NCBI RefSeq assembly: GCF_001590835.1
Contig: NZ_LTAQ01000002.1
Location: 45,812 to 109,811 of the forward strand
Direction of reading: 5' to 3'
Length of the DNA: 64,000 nucleotides
Source: Bacillus gaemokensis
Lineage (GTDB): Bacteria; Bacillota; Bacilli; Bacillales; Bacillaceae_G
The notes beneath the pieces were generated by a model. The model was given only the letters and a program-made list of their open reading frames with translations, was not told the DNA's origin and did no database searches. Numbering within the stretch: position 1 is the first letter of the stretch; each line of letters starts with the position of its first letter. Below, piece by piece: positions 33,992-44,610 of the stretch. Made by a program: the position numbers and the translations under genes.

Positions 33992-35629
33992 TTATGCACC
34001 TAACATATCTTGAATGTCTGATTTTAATACATCAGCTTTCGGACCATACACCGCTTGAACACCTTTGTCTTTTACAATAAGACCTAAGGCCCCATTTTTC
34101 TTCCACTGTGCTTCTGGTGCAACAATGTCTAGATCTTTTACTGTTACACGTAAACGTGTCATACAAGCGTCTACATCTGCAATATTATCTTTTCCACCTA
34201 ACAAATCAATAACCTTTGTTGCTAGTGAACCTTCTTTTACATTTGTTGCGCTTTCTTCAGACTCATCTTCATTATCAATATAGTTACCTGCACGCCCCGG
34301 CGTTGGTAAATTGAATTTTTTAATTAAGAAATTGAATAATGTAAAGTTTAAACCAAAGAATACCGCTGAGACAACTACAAAGTTAATTAAGTCTCTTGTT
34401 AGTCCTGCGTTAATCATCATTGGTGTACGTGTAATTAATTCAATAAACCCAAATGCATGGACACGTAAGTTAATAAGATCTGCTAATGCAAATGCAAGCC
34501 CTGTTGTAATTGCGTATACAACATATAATACCGGTGCAATAAACATGAACATGAATTCAATTGGTTCTGTTACACCTGTTAAAAATACTGCTAATGCAGC
34601 CGATAAGAACATTGGTTTATATTTTGCACGTTTATCTTTATCCACATTACGGAACATTGCAAACGCAATACCGATTAGTGCTGCTGTTGAACCAATCACT
34701 TGCCCTGCTTTAAAACGAGCTGGAACCACACTATTTAATAGATCATTATAAGCCTTTGTATCGCCGTTTGCTAACAAGTTATTTAAATCTGTAATCCATG
34801 CAAGCCATAACGGATCTTGTCCTGCAACCACTTGACCAACTTTTGATCCAGTTAACATTGTATATGTTCCGCCAAGCTCTGTGTAATTCATCGGAATCGT
34901 TAACATATGATGTAATCCAAATGGTAGTAATAAACGCTCTAATGTACCATATACGAACGGTGCAACAACTGGTGCACTATCTTTTGATGCTGCAATCCAA
35001 CGACCAAATTCATTTAATCCACTTTGGATAAACGGCCACACGAACGATAAAATAATAGCAGTAATTGTAGAACCCACAATTACAACGAATGGTACAAAAC
35101 GCTTTCCGTTAAAGAACGCCAACGCTTGTGGCAATTTATTGTAGTTATAGTACTTATTATATAAGTTAGCTCCTAAGAAACCCGTAATAATTCCTACGAA
35201 GACTCCCATGTTTAATGCTGGTGCACCAAGTACGGAAGTGAAATAATCTTTTACAAGTAAATCCCCTGCTAATAATGAAGAAACTTTTGCTTTTGAATCC
35301 GTTAACATTTCAGCGTTTACGCCAAATATAGCCCCTGTAATTCGGTTTGTTAAGACGAATGCTAACAGTGCTGCAAACGCACCGCCTGCACGGTCTTTTG
35401 CCCAAGATCCCCCAATTGCTACTGCAAATAAAATATGAAGATTTGTAATAATTGCCCAACCGATGTCTTCCATTACTCTAGCAATTGTATGTACTGCACT
35501 TACATCCCCAGCAGACATACCAATTAACTTACCGATGGAAATCATTAAACCAGCAGCAGGCATAACTGCTACAACAACTAGTAATGCTTTCCCGAACTTC
35601 TGCCAAAAATCAAAAGACGTAATTTTCAT
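33992..35629 (-). CDS. malP: PTS maltose/alpha-glucoside transporter, EIICB
   Basis: The 545-residue membrane protein has a PTS_EIIC domain (about residues 1-430, ten spans; KALLVVVAVMPAAGLMISIGK, LPFGLHHMLTIPMNYTELGG) fused to EIIB (about 465-545) with the phosphorylated Cys in DVDACMTRLRVTV. No EIIA domain; it must accept phosphate from another EIIA-Glc. MalL (oligoglucosidase) upstream supports maltose/isomaltose uptake. Its own promoter region holds cre-like sites. Confidence 0.9.
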   Translation of the reverse strand: MKITSFDFWQKFGKALLVVVAVMPAAGLMISIGKLIGMSAGDVSAVHTIARVMEDIGWAIITNLHILFAVAIGGSWAKDRAGGAFAALLAFVLTNRITGAIFGVNAEMLTDSKAKVSSLLAGDLLVKDYFTSVLGAPALNMGVFVGIITGFLGANLYNKYYNYNKLPQALAFFNGKRFVPFVVIVGSTITAIILSFVWPFIQSGLNEFGRWIAASKDSAPVVAPFVYGTLERLLLPFGLHHMLTIPMNYTELGGTYTMLTGSKVGQVVAGQDPLWLAWITDLNNLLANGDTKAYNDLLNSVVPARFKAGQVIGSTAALIGIAFAMFRNVDKDKRAKYKPMFLSAALAVFLTGVTEPIEFMFMFIAPVLYVVYAITTGLAFALADLINLRVHAFGFIELITRTPMMINAGLTRDLINFVVVSAVFFGLNFTLFNFLIKKFNLPTPGRAGNYIDNEDESEESATNVKEGSLATKVIDLLGGKDNIADVDACMTRLRVTVKDLDIVAPEAQWKKNGALGLIVKDKGVQAVYGPKADVLKSDIQDMLGA

Positions 35630-35718
35630 CTGTTTCTTCCTCCCCCTTATTTATAAAATCCCTAATGATATAGATAATAATTTCTTTTTTTCTTGTGAAA
35701 ACGATACCTCGTTTTTCA

Positions 35719-35735
35719 ACGCAAACGTTTTCATA
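35719..35735 (-). promoter_or_regulatory. cre site upstream of malP
   Basis: The minus strand reads TATGAAAACGTTTGCGT, a close match to the CcpA consensus centred on CG. About 90 bases before the malP start. Confidence 0.65.
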
Positions 35736-35748
35736 AACTTATTTTAAT

Positions 35749-35763
35749 AAAAGCGTTTTCACA
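35749..35763 (-). promoter_or_regulatory. Second cre-like site upstream of malP
   Basis: The minus strand reads TGTGAAAACGCTTTT, with the A/T-flanked CG core. Close spacing to the first site is consistent with cooperative CcpA repression. Confidence 0.55.
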
Positions 35764-35789
35764 TTGCAATACAAATTTATGCTTTTTCA

Positions 35790-35820
35790 TAAAAAAAGAT
35801 GCTACGAGAGCATCTCTTTT
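35790..35820 (-). terminator. Terminator of malL
   Basis: GATGCT pairs with AGCATC, extended by A/T pairs; TTTTTTT on the minus strand. It isolates malL from malP. Confidence 0.82.
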
Positions 35821-35822
35821 TA

Positions 35823-37487
35823 TTAAGAAATACGATAAACCCTTGTTTCATAAGGTTTCAACGCAATTGTAGTAATTTTTTCATGTTCTTGTACTTCATA
35901 GTTATTTAAAAGCAAACGTTTGCGTTCTAATACGAATGAATTCTCATTATACATAGCTTCCTCTGTCGAAATATTACTAATTACAACCACTTTTTCATCA
36001 TGTAACGTACGCGTATATGCGTAAATTTGCGAATCATCCTCTAAAATTAAGTCATATGTGCCATAATTCAATACATCATGCTCTTTTTTCAGTGCAATCA
36101 TCTTTTTGTAGAAATTAAAAATAGAATTATCCTCTACTTGCTGCTTTTGAACATTAATTTCTTTATAATTTGGGTTCATTCCAAACCACGGAATACCTGT
36201 TGTAAAACCAGCGTTTTCTTCATCGCTCCATTGCATTGGTGTACGTGAATTATCCCGACAAGATGCCCAGATGATTTCCATCATATCTTGATGTGATACA
36301 CCTTCTGCAATTTTCTCGCGATATAAATTCTTAATTGCCACGTCATCATAATCTTCAATATTTGGAAACTGAACGTTTGTCATACCAATTTCTTGTCCTT
36401 GATAAATAAACGGTGTACCATGCATAAAGAAGTACATTGCACCTAATGCCGTTGCACTTTCACGCCAATATTGTTTATCATTTCCCCATGTAGAAACAAT
36501 GCGCGGTTTATCATGATTCTCAATATACAGTGCATTCCACCCTTTATTTTCTAAACCTTTTTGCCACTTTGTTAACACCTTTTTCAGTTCCACAACATCA
36601 AGTTCTTTTTTCTTTTCGGCATCCCATAAACTTAAATGTTCAAACTGAAATACCATATTAAATTTCCCGTTTTCTTCTCCAACCCAAAGATCAGCATCTT
36701 CAATTTTGACACCGTTGGCTTCTCCAACAGTCATAACATCGTATTTTGCAAATGTATTCTCCTTCAGCTCCTCTAAAAGTGGCTGAATTCCATTTACATT
36801 CATATGTTTATCAAAAGAAGATACATACTTTAAACCTTTTGGATTTGGCATGTCTTTTAGATTTTCTTCTTTTTTAATATGGCTAATTGCATCAACACGG
36901 AAGCCATCAATTCCTTTATCTAGCCACCAGTTTACAGTATCATATAAAGCTTCACGGACCTCTGCATTCTCCCAGTTTAAATCTGGTTGTTTACTTGAGA
37001 ATATGTGTAAGAAATATTGATCTGTTACTTCATCATATTCCCAAGCAGAACCGTTAAAAATACTTTCCCAGTTATTCGGCTCTTCTCCATTCTTACCATC
37101 GCGCCAAATATACCAATCACGCTTTGGATTATCTTTCGAAGAACGTGATTCAATAAACCACGGATGTTCATCACTTGTATGATTAATCACTAGATCAATA
37201 ATTAGCTTCATGCCACGTTTATGTACTTCATCAAGTAGCTCATCAAAATCAGCCATTGTACCAAACTCATCCATAATATCTTGATAATCACTAATATCAT
37301 AACCATTGTCATCATTAGGGGATTTATACATTGGACAAATCCAGATTACATCTATTCCTAAATCCTTTAAATAATCAAGCTTTGCAATAATACCTTGTAA
37401 ATCTCCAATACCGTCGCCATTAGAATCCATAAAGCTACGCGGATAAATTTGATAAGCAACTGCTTCTTTCCACCATGTTTTATTCAT
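35823..37487 (-). CDS. malL: Oligo-1,6-glucosidase / alpha-glucosidase, GH13
   Basis: The 554-residue cytoplasmic GH13 enzyme hydrolyses alpha-1,6 and alpha-1,4 ends of short glucosides. Signatures: WWKEAVAYQIYPRSFMDSNGDGIGDLQGI (with the Ca-site), DLVINHTSDEHPWF, DGFRVDAISHI (nucleophile Asp), VGEANG (acid Glu) and ENHDKPR. The ATG at 37487 follows AAAGGAGAGA. A cre site lies upstream. Likely works on sugar brought in by MalP. Confidence 0.94.
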   Translation of the reverse strand: MNKTWWKEAVAYQIYPRSFMDSNGDGIGDLQGIIAKLDYLKDLGIDVIWICPMYKSPNDDNGYDISDYQDIMDEFGTMADFDELLDEVHKRGMKLIIDLVINHTSDEHPWFIESRSSKDNPKRDWYIWRDGKNGEEPNNWESIFNGSAWEYDEVTDQYFLHIFSSKQPDLNWENAEVREALYDTVNWWLDKGIDGFRVDAISHIKKEENLKDMPNPKGLKYVSSFDKHMNVNGIQPLLEELKENTFAKYDVMTVGEANGVKIEDADLWVGEENGKFNMVFQFEHLSLWDAEKKKELDVVELKKVLTKWQKGLENKGWNALYIENHDKPRIVSTWGNDKQYWRESATALGAMYFFMHGTPFIYQGQEIGMTNVQFPNIEDYDDVAIKNLYREKIAEGVSHQDMMEIIWASCRDNSRTPMQWSDEENAGFTTGIPWFGMNPNYKEINVQKQQVEDNSIFNFYKKMIALKKEHDVLNYGTYDLILEDDSQIYAYTRTLHDEKVVVISNISTEEAMYNENSFVLERKRLLLNNYEVQEHEKITTIALKPYETRVYRIS

Positions 37488-37520
37488 AATAGTTCTCTCC
37501 TTTTGCATTCTTTTAAATTT

Positions 37521-37536
37521 ATGCAAACGTTTTCGT
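37521..37536 (-). promoter_or_regulatory. cre site upstream of malL
   Basis: ATGCAAACGTTTTCGT (plus-strand reading), central CG with AA/TT flanks, 34 bases before the start codon. Confidence 0.65.
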
Positions 37537-37700
37537 AACACTATCATAACAAAATACGGAGAGTTTGCAACGAGAATTTTTACACTATTATTAAATATCT
37601 ACTTTAAAATACGAAATCATACCCCTATTTTATTGTTATCCTGTAAGCTTCATTACTATCCTATAAATTTCTTACTTGTCACATTAAATAAAGTTAACAC

Positions 37701-37745
37701 AAAAAATCATCCAACAATGTCCATTATCTATGACAGTTTGGATGA
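37701..37745 (-). terminator. Terminator of the 227-residue membrane protein gene
   Basis: TCATCCAAC pairs with GTTTGGATGA over a large loop; the minus strand continues TTTTTTG. It leaves about 60 bases after the stop. Confidence 0.7.
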
Positions 37746-37802
37746 CTAGACTTTCATTTTCTTTTTCATTTGGAATTGTTTCTCCTATGGCTTTATCATA
37801 AG

Positions 37803-38486
37803 CTAATTATATATTTTACGATTTTCATTTAATGGATATAATTTAATATTTGGTGCTTTGTTTTCCAATACGGATGTCCCGTAGGCTACTGGAAGTTGAA
37901 AGTGAAATTTTTTTGTTTCATGTCTCTGTAGATAAATAGGTGTTGGTACTTGATAATCCTTCACTTTCTGACTTTTATCTTGATATAAAACAAGTTGCAC
38001 TGATTGCGAATGATTATGGTAATTTTTCAAAGTGACAAAACAAGTTCGCTCAACAGCATCACCCTTTTTCTCAAAGATACATTGACTATCTTCTTTTTTA
38101 TATTCAATTGCTTCTATTCCCTTTTTTCCTGTGTAATACCATGTTTTATCAAGGATTTGCAGCATTTTATTTAGCTTAAATGGCATTGCAATAATAACAA
38201 CACTTATAACCAATACTTTTATTCTATTTAGTTTCTTCAACCAGCTAGAGTCTTTCTTTTCTAACCATTTTATAAGAAATAGAAAAGAAAATAATTGCAA
38301 TACAAAAGATAAAATCAAGATATTTGAAACCTTATAACCCATATACACGTATGTTTCTGCTGGAATTTGATATGCCTGAAATAGTTTTTCCCCAATTGAC
38401 TCATTTGCATTTGGCATTTTTATTAGTAATAATACTCCGATACTATAAAAAATAGCTACCAACCTATCATATTCAATCCGAATCAC
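37803..38486 (-). CDS. Membrane protein of unknown function
   Basis: A product of about 227 residues with three membrane spans (LVAIFYSIGVLLLIKM, ILILSFVLQLFSFLFLIKWL, VLVISVVIIAMPFKL) followed by an extracytoplasmic domain of about 115 residues, largely beta-like with two Cys (QCIFEKK, TCFVTLKN). I choose the GTG at 38486 because AAGGAAGAG is 7 bases upstream. The frame stays open to an ATG at 38567, but that start has no ribosome binding site and lies in the arcR terminator. No family recognised. Confidence 0.55.
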   Translation of the reverse strand: MIRIEYDRLVAIFYSIGVLLLIKMPNANESIGEKLFQAYQIPAETYVYMGYKVSNILILSFVLQLFSFLFLIKWLEKKDSSWLKKLNRIKVLVISVVIIAMPFKLNKMLQILDKTWYYTGKKGIEAIEYKKEDSQCIFEKKGDAVERTCFVTLKNYHNHSQSVQLVLYQDKSQKVKDYQVPTPIYLQRHETKKFHFQLPVAYGTSVLENKAPNIKLYPLNENRKIYN

Positions 38487-38567
38487 TCGCTCTTCCTTCT
38501 CCCTTGTTTTATTATCGATTTTAGCCAACAATGTCGGAATATACAATCTTTTTATATTGGATAACAT

Positions 38568-38601
38568 GAAAAAAGTTCTTCATACGTATATAAAGAACTT
38601 T
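38568..38601 (-). terminator. Terminator of arcR
   Basis: AAAGTTCTT pairs with AAGAACTTT around 12 bases; TTTTTTC follows on the minus strand. Confidence 0.8.
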
Positions 38602-38678
38602 AATTATATAAAATTTGAAAAGGAGAATACATATTTCTTCTGCTATAATACTCCTGTTCACTATCTATTATTATATTT

Positions 38679-39368
38679 TCACATCGAGACTTCTTCAAAA
38701 TAAGTCGGATCATGTATTGTAATCTTTTTACCTAGAACTGTAACAATACTTTCATTTTTTAATTGTTTTAGTACACCACTAACAGTCTCTCGAGACGTTC
38801 CTGATATTTTGGAAATTTCAATTGTTGTAAGTGGGCATGCGATTACAATTTCCTCACCATCTTGCTCTCCTAAATCATTCATTAAATAATTTAATGTTTG
38901 AATGACACGATCTTGTGCATTTGGAATTGTAATATTTTGCACACGATTTTCATTAATTTTTAGTATAGAGGATAATTGCTGAACAACATACATTAGCTGT
39001 ATTCTACTTGATTTCACCATATCTTCAAAAATCACTGTAGGAATATAATACACATCCACATTCGTCATTGCTTCCGCTGTATAAGTATATGATTTATCTG
39101 TAAACATACCACCATAAGGAAAAATAGAAAATCGTTTTACATAGTCTTCATATAATAAATTTCCACTTTGATTTACTCGTTCTAGTTTTACAAAACCATC
39201 TAACATAAGGTATATCCTTTCTCTTGAATCACCTTCTAAAAATAAAAATTGACCTTTCTTATACGTTCGCCAATAGACAAACTCTGTTAAACCTTTCAAT
39301 TTTCTTTCTGTTAAATGAGTAAATAACTCGAACTGCTTCAAGTCTTTAACTACGTTCCGTCTGTTCAT
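38679..39368 (-). CDS. arcR: Crp/Fnr-family regulator of the arginine deiminase pathway
   Basis: The 229-residue protein has a cyclic-nucleotide-binding-like beta barrel (KKGQFLFLEGDSRERIYLMLDGFVKLERV) and a C-terminal winged HTH (TTIEISKISGTSRETVSGVLKQL). No Fnr-type Cys cluster. Placed directly after arcC, as ArcR is in other Firmicutes, where it activates arc genes under low oxygen. Own upstream region and terminator suggest separate transcription. Confidence 0.88.
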   Translation of the reverse strand: MNRRNVVKDLKQFELFTHLTERKLKGLTEFVYWRTYKKGQFLFLEGDSRERIYLMLDGFVKLERVNQSGNLLYEDYVKRFSIFPYGGMFTDKSYTYTAEAMTNVDVYYIPTVIFEDMVKSSRIQLMYVVQQLSSILKINENRVQNITIPNAQDRVIQTLNYLMNDLGEQDGEEIVIACPLTTIEISKISGTSRETVSGVLKQLKNESIVTVLGKKITIHDPTYFEEVSM

Positions 39369-39510
39369 AAAATTCCTTCTCTCTTGCTATATATCGGAGT
39401 AAAACACCAAGAAAGCGCATTCAACATTATTCTATCATAATTTAACTACGTATCTTTTTCCTATGATGAATACTTTATGAACATTAGGTACCAGTAAATT
39501 ACCAGCAAAT

Positions 39511-39543
39511 AAAAAGAATGAAGTTGCTAACTTCATTCTTTTT
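39511..39543 (-). terminator. Terminator of the arcABDC operon
   Basis: AAAAAGAATGAAGTT pairs with AACTTCATTCTTTTT around GCT; strong and symmetric, 27 bases beyond the arcC stop. Confidence 0.9.
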
Positions 39544-39569
39544 GAAATCCCTATTAATAAAAATTTTAT

Positions 39570-40532
39570 TTATACACAAACACATACATCCTGCTTAGAG
39601 ATAATAGTACCTTCTTTTTCTTCTAATGCTTCATATACCTTTTCTAAAGACGTAATAATTGTTCTTCGTTTTGGATCTGCATTCGCAAAACTAATAGCAG
39701 CTTCAATTTTTGGGAGCATGCTTCCTGCTGCAAATTGATTCTCCTGTATATATCCTTCTAATTCATCAACTGTAACAAATTCTAATTTCTTTTGATCTGG
39801 CTGATTAAAATTCACATAAACATGATCAACTGCAGTTAAAATGACTAACGTATCAGCATCTACTAGCTCAGCTAACTTTTGAGCGGCAAAATCCTTGTCA
39901 ATGACAGCTTCAGTCCCTTTTAATCCTTCTTCAGAGTCAATTACCGGGATTCCACCACCTCCAACAGCAATTACTATATTTCCATTCTCTACTAATGAAT
40001 TGATTACTTTATGTTCATGAATACTTACAGGCTTTGGTGATGGAACAACACGTCTCCACCCTCTTCCTGCATCTTCTTTAAATACAGCTTTTGTTTCTTC
40101 CATTAACTTTCTTGCTTCTTCTTCTGTATAAAAAGGACCGATTGGTTTTGTTGGATTTCTAAATGCCTCATCCTTTTCATCGACGACAACACGTGTTATA
40201 ACCGTTGCTACCTCTTTTTTTATATTGCGCTTTTTCAAAGCCTTTTCGATCGCATTCTCCATCCAATACCCAATCATTCCTTGGCTCATTGCACCGCAAG
40301 TATCTAACGGCATTGCCGGTGTTTTTTCTGTTTCTGCTGCCTTTTGTTGTAATAAAATATTGCCTACTTGTGGCCCGTTCCCATGCGCAATAACAATATC
40401 CACGTTATTTTCCATAATCTTAACAAGTTGTTCTGCTGTTCTTTCTAATGCTTCTTGCTGCGCCCCGGCAGTAGCATTTCTAGATTGTATAGCATTTCCT
40501 CCTAGTGCAACTACAATTTTTCTCCGTTTCAT
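39570..40532 (-). CDS. arcC: Carbamate kinase
   Basis: The 320-residue enzyme makes ATP from carbamoyl phosphate and ADP. Signatures: [59 protein letters not shown] and [13 protein letters not shown]. Last gene of the operon, 33 bases after arcD. GGAGG precedes the ATG. It yields the ATP of arginine fermentation. Confidence 0.96.
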   Translation of the reverse strand: MKRRKIVVALGGNAIQSRNATAGAQQEALERTAEQLVKIMENNVDIVIAHGNGPQVGNILLQQKAAETEKTPAMPLDTCGAMSQGMIGYWMENAIEKALKKRNIKKEVATVITRVVVDEKDEAFRNPTKPIGPFYTEEEARKLMEETKAVFKEDAGRGWRRVVPSPKPVSIHEHKVINSLVENGNIVIAVGGGGIPVIDSEEGLKGTEAVIDKDFAAQKLAELVDADTLVILTAVDHVYVNFNQPDQKKLEFVTVDELEGYIQENQFAAGSMLPKIEAAISFANADPKRRTIITSLEKVYEALEEKEGTIISKQDVCVCV

Positions 40533-40564
40533 ATTTCATCCCTCCAGTTGATCTCACAAATTTT

Positions 40565-41989
40565 TTATAAAGTAATACTCCCCGTAATTAATCTGTAAAT
40601 CGCAAAGAATGCTAAGGCACCGATCGCTACAGAGGAGGCTAGTTCCACACGAGTAAATATTTGTTTTGGATTCGTTTGCTTTTGAACATTGTAAAAGATG
40701 AAAATGCCTGGTGCATATAATGTCATTGTTAGTAATAAATACTCTAAGCCAGCTGCATAAATTAACCAAATCCCATATATACTTGCTACCAAACCAATTA
40801 TTATATTTTTTGTTCGATCTTTTTCTTCAGACTGTAAACTATGCTTAAATTGATAAAATGCTGAAAAAGCGTAAGGGATTAAAATAGCAGAGGAAGCGAG
40901 AGAAAACGCAAAGTTATACGCTTGATCGGAAACAACAAATGTTAATAAGAAAATTTGAATCAAACCATTTGTTATCCATAATGAATTTACAGGAGCTTTG
41001 TTTTTATTTTCTTTCGCAAACCACTTTGGAAATACCCCGTCTTTGGCGGCTAAATATGGAATTTCAGATGCAAGTAACGTCCACCCTAACCAAGCACCTA
41101 ATACAGAAATAACTAAGCCTAAGTTAATAAAAATTGCACCCCATTTTCCGACAACACTTTCAAATAAATAAGCCATAGCTGGATTTTTCAGATTAGCAAC
41201 ATCAGCTTGTTGCATAAGCCCTAGAGATAATAGTGTAAGTAGGATGTAAATAATAAGAGTCCCAATTAATCCGATGACAGTTGCTTTCCCAACATCACTT
41301 CGGCTTTTCGCACGGCTTGATAGGACAACTGCCCCTTCTACACCAATAAATACCCAAAGAGTTACAAGCATTGTGCTCTTAACTTGACTACCTACTGCTC
41401 CCCAAGAAAAGGAACCTACTTGTCCCCAAAATCCATCTAAGAAAATATCAATATGAAAGGCGAAAATCCCTACAACAATAAATACAAATACAGGTACTAA
41501 TTTTGCAATTGTTGTTACTAAATTTACAAGTGCCGCTGATTGTACACCGCGTAAAATTAACATATGAACACACCATAGCAATATACTTGCCCCAATAATC
41601 GATGCTACATTTTGTCCCCCTTCAAAAACTGGGAAGAAATAACCTAGTGAGGAGAATAACAATGTGCCGTAAGCTACATTACCAAGCCAAGCGGACAGCC
41701 AATATCCCCATGCACTGTTAAAACCCATAAAATTACCAAACCCTGCTTTTGCATAACTAAAAATACCACCATCTAAATCTGGTCTTTTTACAGTTAAGTT
41801 TTGAAATGATAATCCTAGAGCAATCATCCCGATTCCTGTTACAATCCAACCGATAATAATAGCTCCGGCGCCAGCACCTTTTGCCATATCACTTGCTAGG
41901 TTAAATGCTCCACCGCCTATCATGGAACCAACAACAAGAGCTGTTAAAGTCAATAACCCTAATTTCTTTTCTTCATCCATTACACTCAC
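40565..41989 (-). CDS. arcD: Arginine/ornithine antiporter, APC family
   Basis: The 474-residue protein has 12 spans. Basic amino acid antiporter signatures: KLGLLTLTALVVGSMIGGGAFNLASDMAKGAGAGAIIIGW, and VFIGVEGAVVLSSRAKSRSDVGKAT. Electroneutral exchange of arginine for ornithine. It is placed between arcB and arcC. Confidence 0.93.
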   Translation of the reverse strand: MSVMDEEKKLGLLTLTALVVGSMIGGGAFNLASDMAKGAGAGAIIIGWIVTGIGMIALGLSFQNLTVKRPDLDGGIFSYAKAGFGNFMGFNSAWGYWLSAWLGNVAYGTLLFSSLGYFFPVFEGGQNVASIIGASILLWCVHMLILRGVQSAALVNLVTTIAKLVPVFVFIVVGIFAFHIDIFLDGFWGQVGSFSWGAVGSQVKSTMLVTLWVFIGVEGAVVLSSRAKSRSDVGKATVIGLIGTLIIYILLTLLSLGLMQQADVANLKNPAMAYLFESVVGKWGAIFINLGLVISVLGAWLGWTLLASEIPYLAAKDGVFPKWFAKENKNKAPVNSLWITNGLIQIFLLTFVVSDQAYNFAFSLASSAILIPYAFSAFYQFKHSLQSEEKDRTKNIIIGLVASIYGIWLIYAAGLEYLLLTMTLYAPGIFIFYNVQKQTNPKQIFTRVELASSVAIGALAFFAIYRLITGSITL

Positions 41990-42041
41990 CTCTCTTTAAT
42001 ACGCTATGAATAAATAATAATAGTGAAGGATTGTGCCTAAA

Positions 42042-42076
42042 AGAAGGAGAAAGAAGGAAGATTCTCCTCCTTCTTT
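42042..42076 (-). promoter_or_regulatory. Intra-operon hairpin between arcB and arcD
   Basis: AGAAGGAG (42042) pairs with CTCCTTCT (42067) immediately after the arcB stop; the minus strand continues TTTT. It may be a leaky terminator or a processing structure that lowers arcD-arcC expression relative to arcAB. Confidence 0.5.
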
Positions 42077-43073
42077 ATTCCATATTCCCCAAAGTAGCTG
42101 CCATAACCGCTTTAATTGTATGCATTCTATTTTCTGCTTGATCAAACACTTTAGAATGCTTACTACGGAATACTTCGTCACTAACTTCCATTTCTTTCAA
42201 TCCGTATTTTTCATATATCTCTTCTCCGTAAAGTGTCTCTGCATCATGAAATGCAGGTAAACAATGTAAGAACATCACATTATCATTTCCAGTTTCTTTA
42301 ATCATTTTCATATTTACTTGATATGGTTTCAGTAATGCAATCCGTTCAGCAAATTTATCTTCTTCCCCCATAGATACCCATACATCTGTATAAATTACAT
42401 CAGCACCGGCAACAGCTTCTTTAACATCGCTTGTTACCATTACCCGATCGTTACATTTTTTTGCCATATCAATTACTTCTTGCGCTGGCCATAATGCTTC
42501 TGGTGTACAAATGCGCACCTCCATTCCAACAATTGCACCACCAACTAATAAACTATTTGCTACATTGTTCCGCCCGTCTCCAACGTAAACGAGCTTAACA
42601 TCTTTTAAACGTCCCACATGTTCTTTTATTGTTAATAAATCTGCAAGTGTTTGTGTTGGATGCCACATATCTGTTAAGCCATTCCATACTGGCACACCTG
42701 AATTTTTTGCTAGAGATTCTACGGTCGCGTGATCAAAACCACGGAATTCAATTCCATCAAACATACGCCCTAAAACTTTTGCTGTATCTTCAACAGATTC
42801 TTTTTTTCCAAGCTGAATATCACCTTTACCTAAGTATTCGGGATTGGCACCTAAATCTGTACAAGCTACTGTAAAAGCACAACGTGTACGAGTCGAAGTT
42901 TTTTCAAATAAGAGTGCTACATTTTTACCTTCTAAATAATGATGCGGAATACCATTTTTCTTCTTCTCTTTTAATTCTGCTGCTAAATCTAGAAAATATA
43001 ATAATTCTTCTTCTGTAAAATCTTTTTCAGCAAGAAAACTTCTTCCTTTTAAGTTTGGTTTAGTCATTAACAT
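42075..43073 (-). CDS. arcB: Catabolic ornithine carbamoyltransferase
   Basis: The 332-residue enzyme converts citrulline and phosphate to ornithine and carbamoyl phosphate. Signatures: [32 protein letters not shown] (carbamoyl phosphate), [14 protein letters not shown] and [10 protein letters not shown]. The gene context (between arcA and arcD) marks it as catabolic rather than ArgF. GTAGGGATG lies before the ATG. Confidence 0.95.
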   Translation of the reverse strand: MLMTKPNLKGRSFLAEKDFTEEELLYFLDLAAELKEKKKNGIPHHYLEGKNVALLFEKTSTRTRCAFTVACTDLGANPEYLGKGDIQLGKKESVEDTAKVLGRMFDGIEFRGFDHATVESLAKNSGVPVWNGLTDMWHPTQTLADLLTIKEHVGRLKDVKLVYVGDGRNNVANSLLVGGAIVGMEVRICTPEALWPAQEVIDMAKKCNDRVMVTSDVKEAVAGADVIYTDVWVSMGEEDKFAERIALLKPYQVNMKMIKETGNDNVMFLHCLPAFHDAETLYGEEIYEKYGLKEMEVSDEVFRSKHSKVFDQAENRMHTIKAVMAATLGNME

Positions 43074-43103
43074 GCTTCATCCCTACTTTCTCCATTATTT
43101 ATA

Positions 43104-44336
43104 CTACATATCTTTTCGAACAATCGGCATACTCATACAACGTGGGCCCCCACGACCTCGAGATAATTCCGAACTTAGTACTTCAATAACTTCTATACCA
43201 TGCTCACGTAATAAAGCATTTGATACATAGTTGCGATCATATGTAACAACTACGCCTGGCGCAATTGCCAATGTATTAGATCCATCGTTCCATTGTTCAC
43301 GAGCAGAAGCAATCACATCTCCTCCCCCGCAAGGAATGAGTACTAATTCACTTAAGCCCAATACTTCTTTTAAAGCTTCCATTAAAGATGTACGATGTGT
43401 GATTTTGAGAGTTTCTTCGTCCTGTCCTTTTTCTAAGATATAAATATTCATATTTCCTTTTGGCCCTTGGATAGCTGGATGAATTGTAAATTTATCATAA
43501 TCAACCATTGTAAATACTGTATCTAAATGCATAAATGCTCGGCACTTTGGAATTTCTATCGCTACTACTTTCTTAATTTTATTTTGGCGACTAAATAAAT
43601 TTTTAGCTAAACGCTCAATTGCTTTCGCTGAAGTACGAGCAGATACCCCGATTGCAATTGTTTCTTCATTTAAGATAAGTTCGTCGCCACCTTCAATCGG
43701 AAACTTATAATCACGATCTAACCAAACTGGCACATTATGATTTGCAAATCGTGGATGATATTTAATGATATATTCCATAAACAATGATTCCCGTCTTCGT
43801 GCCGGCTCTCTCATTTTATTAATAGTTAAGCCATCACCTATCGTCGCTGCTGGATCACGAGTAAAATATAGATTTGGCATTGGATCTAAATAGAATGGAT
43901 AATGATCTTCCATTAATTCGTACAGATGTGCTTTCTTACTTGTTTCAATTTCACTTTTACGTACGCCACCCATAATTTTTTGAATCAATTCTTCATTTGA
44001 AAAGGAAAGTAAATACTCTTTTAAAGTTTGATGTGCAACATTTACCTCTGCTTGCCCTTCTTTTAAAATACGATCAACAAATTCTTCCCGAAGCTTTTTA
44101 TCCACTAACGCCTCAGCTACTAGCTTTTCTAAATAAAGAACTTCAACACCCCGATTGCGTAATGTTTGTGCAAAATAATCATGCTCTTTTTGAATAATTG
44201 GTAAATATGGGATGTCATCAAATAATAATTGCTGTAAATAGTCTGGCGTTAAGTTTTCTACTTCCCTACCAGGGCGCTTTAATAAAACTGTTTCTAATTC
44301 CCCAATTTCTGAAGTAACATGTATCGGATGTTTCAT
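43104..44336 (-). CDS. arcA: Arginine deiminase
   Basis: The 410-residue enzyme hydrolyses arginine to citrulline and ammonia. Signatures: [49 protein letters not shown] and the nucleophile Cys400 in [14 protein letters not shown]. First structural gene, following AAAGGAGGT. A cre-like site lies upstream. Confidence 0.97.
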   Translation of the reverse strand: MKHPIHVTSEIGELETVLLKRPGREVENLTPDYLQQLLFDDIPYLPIIQKEHDYFAQTLRNRGVEVLYLEKLVAEALVDKKLREEFVDRILKEGQAEVNVAHQTLKEYLLSFSNEELIQKIMGGVRKSEIETSKKAHLYELMEDHYPFYLDPMPNLYFTRDPAATIGDGLTINKMREPARRRESLFMEYIIKYHPRFANHNVPVWLDRDYKFPIEGGDELILNEETIAIGVSARTSAKAIERLAKNLFSRQNKIKKVVAIEIPKCRAFMHLDTVFTMVDYDKFTIHPAIQGPKGNMNIYILEKGQDEETLKITHRTSLMEALKEVLGLSELVLIPCGGGDVIASAREQWNDGSNTLAIAPGVVVTYDRNYVSNALLREHGIEVIEVLSSELSRGRGGPRCMSMPIVRKDM

Positions 44337-44407
44337 TTGTTGTACCTCCTTTTAAATTCGCTTGATGTCTTACAAGTACATAATAAACCGTATGCACTTT
44401 CTTCTTT

Positions 44408-44422
44408 GTGAAAACGCAAACA
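44408..44422 (-). promoter_or_regulatory. cre-like site upstream of arcA
   Basis: GTGAAAACGCAAACA fits the CcpA consensus with one end mismatch, 72 bases before the arcA start. The surrounding 270 bases between arcA and argR are AT-rich; I do not see a clear ArgR box or Crp-type palindrome. Confidence 0.5.
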
Positions 44423-44568
44423 TTCCTTAGTTAAATATTTCACATATTTTTTTAAAAAATAATATATATTTGTATTTTTATAAGTTTTTTTACCACACAA
44501 TTTACAAAATAACTATTTATTACGTATATATGATGCATAATGATTTACTAGTTCATGTTAAAATTCTA

Positions 44569-44607
44569 AAAAAACCTGTTTCTAATTACAATTAGAAACA
44601 GGTTTTT
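44569..44607 (-). terminator. Terminator of argR
   Basis: AAAAACCTGTTTCTAATT pairs with a perfect complement around ACA, directly after the argR stop; T run on the minus strand. Confidence 0.92.
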
Positions 44608-44610
44608 CAT

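Noticed and set aside
44423-44600. ArgR box or Crp/Fnr palindrome before arcA
   Set aside because: Half-sites such as TTTCACA occur, but no properly spaced partner could be defended by eye.
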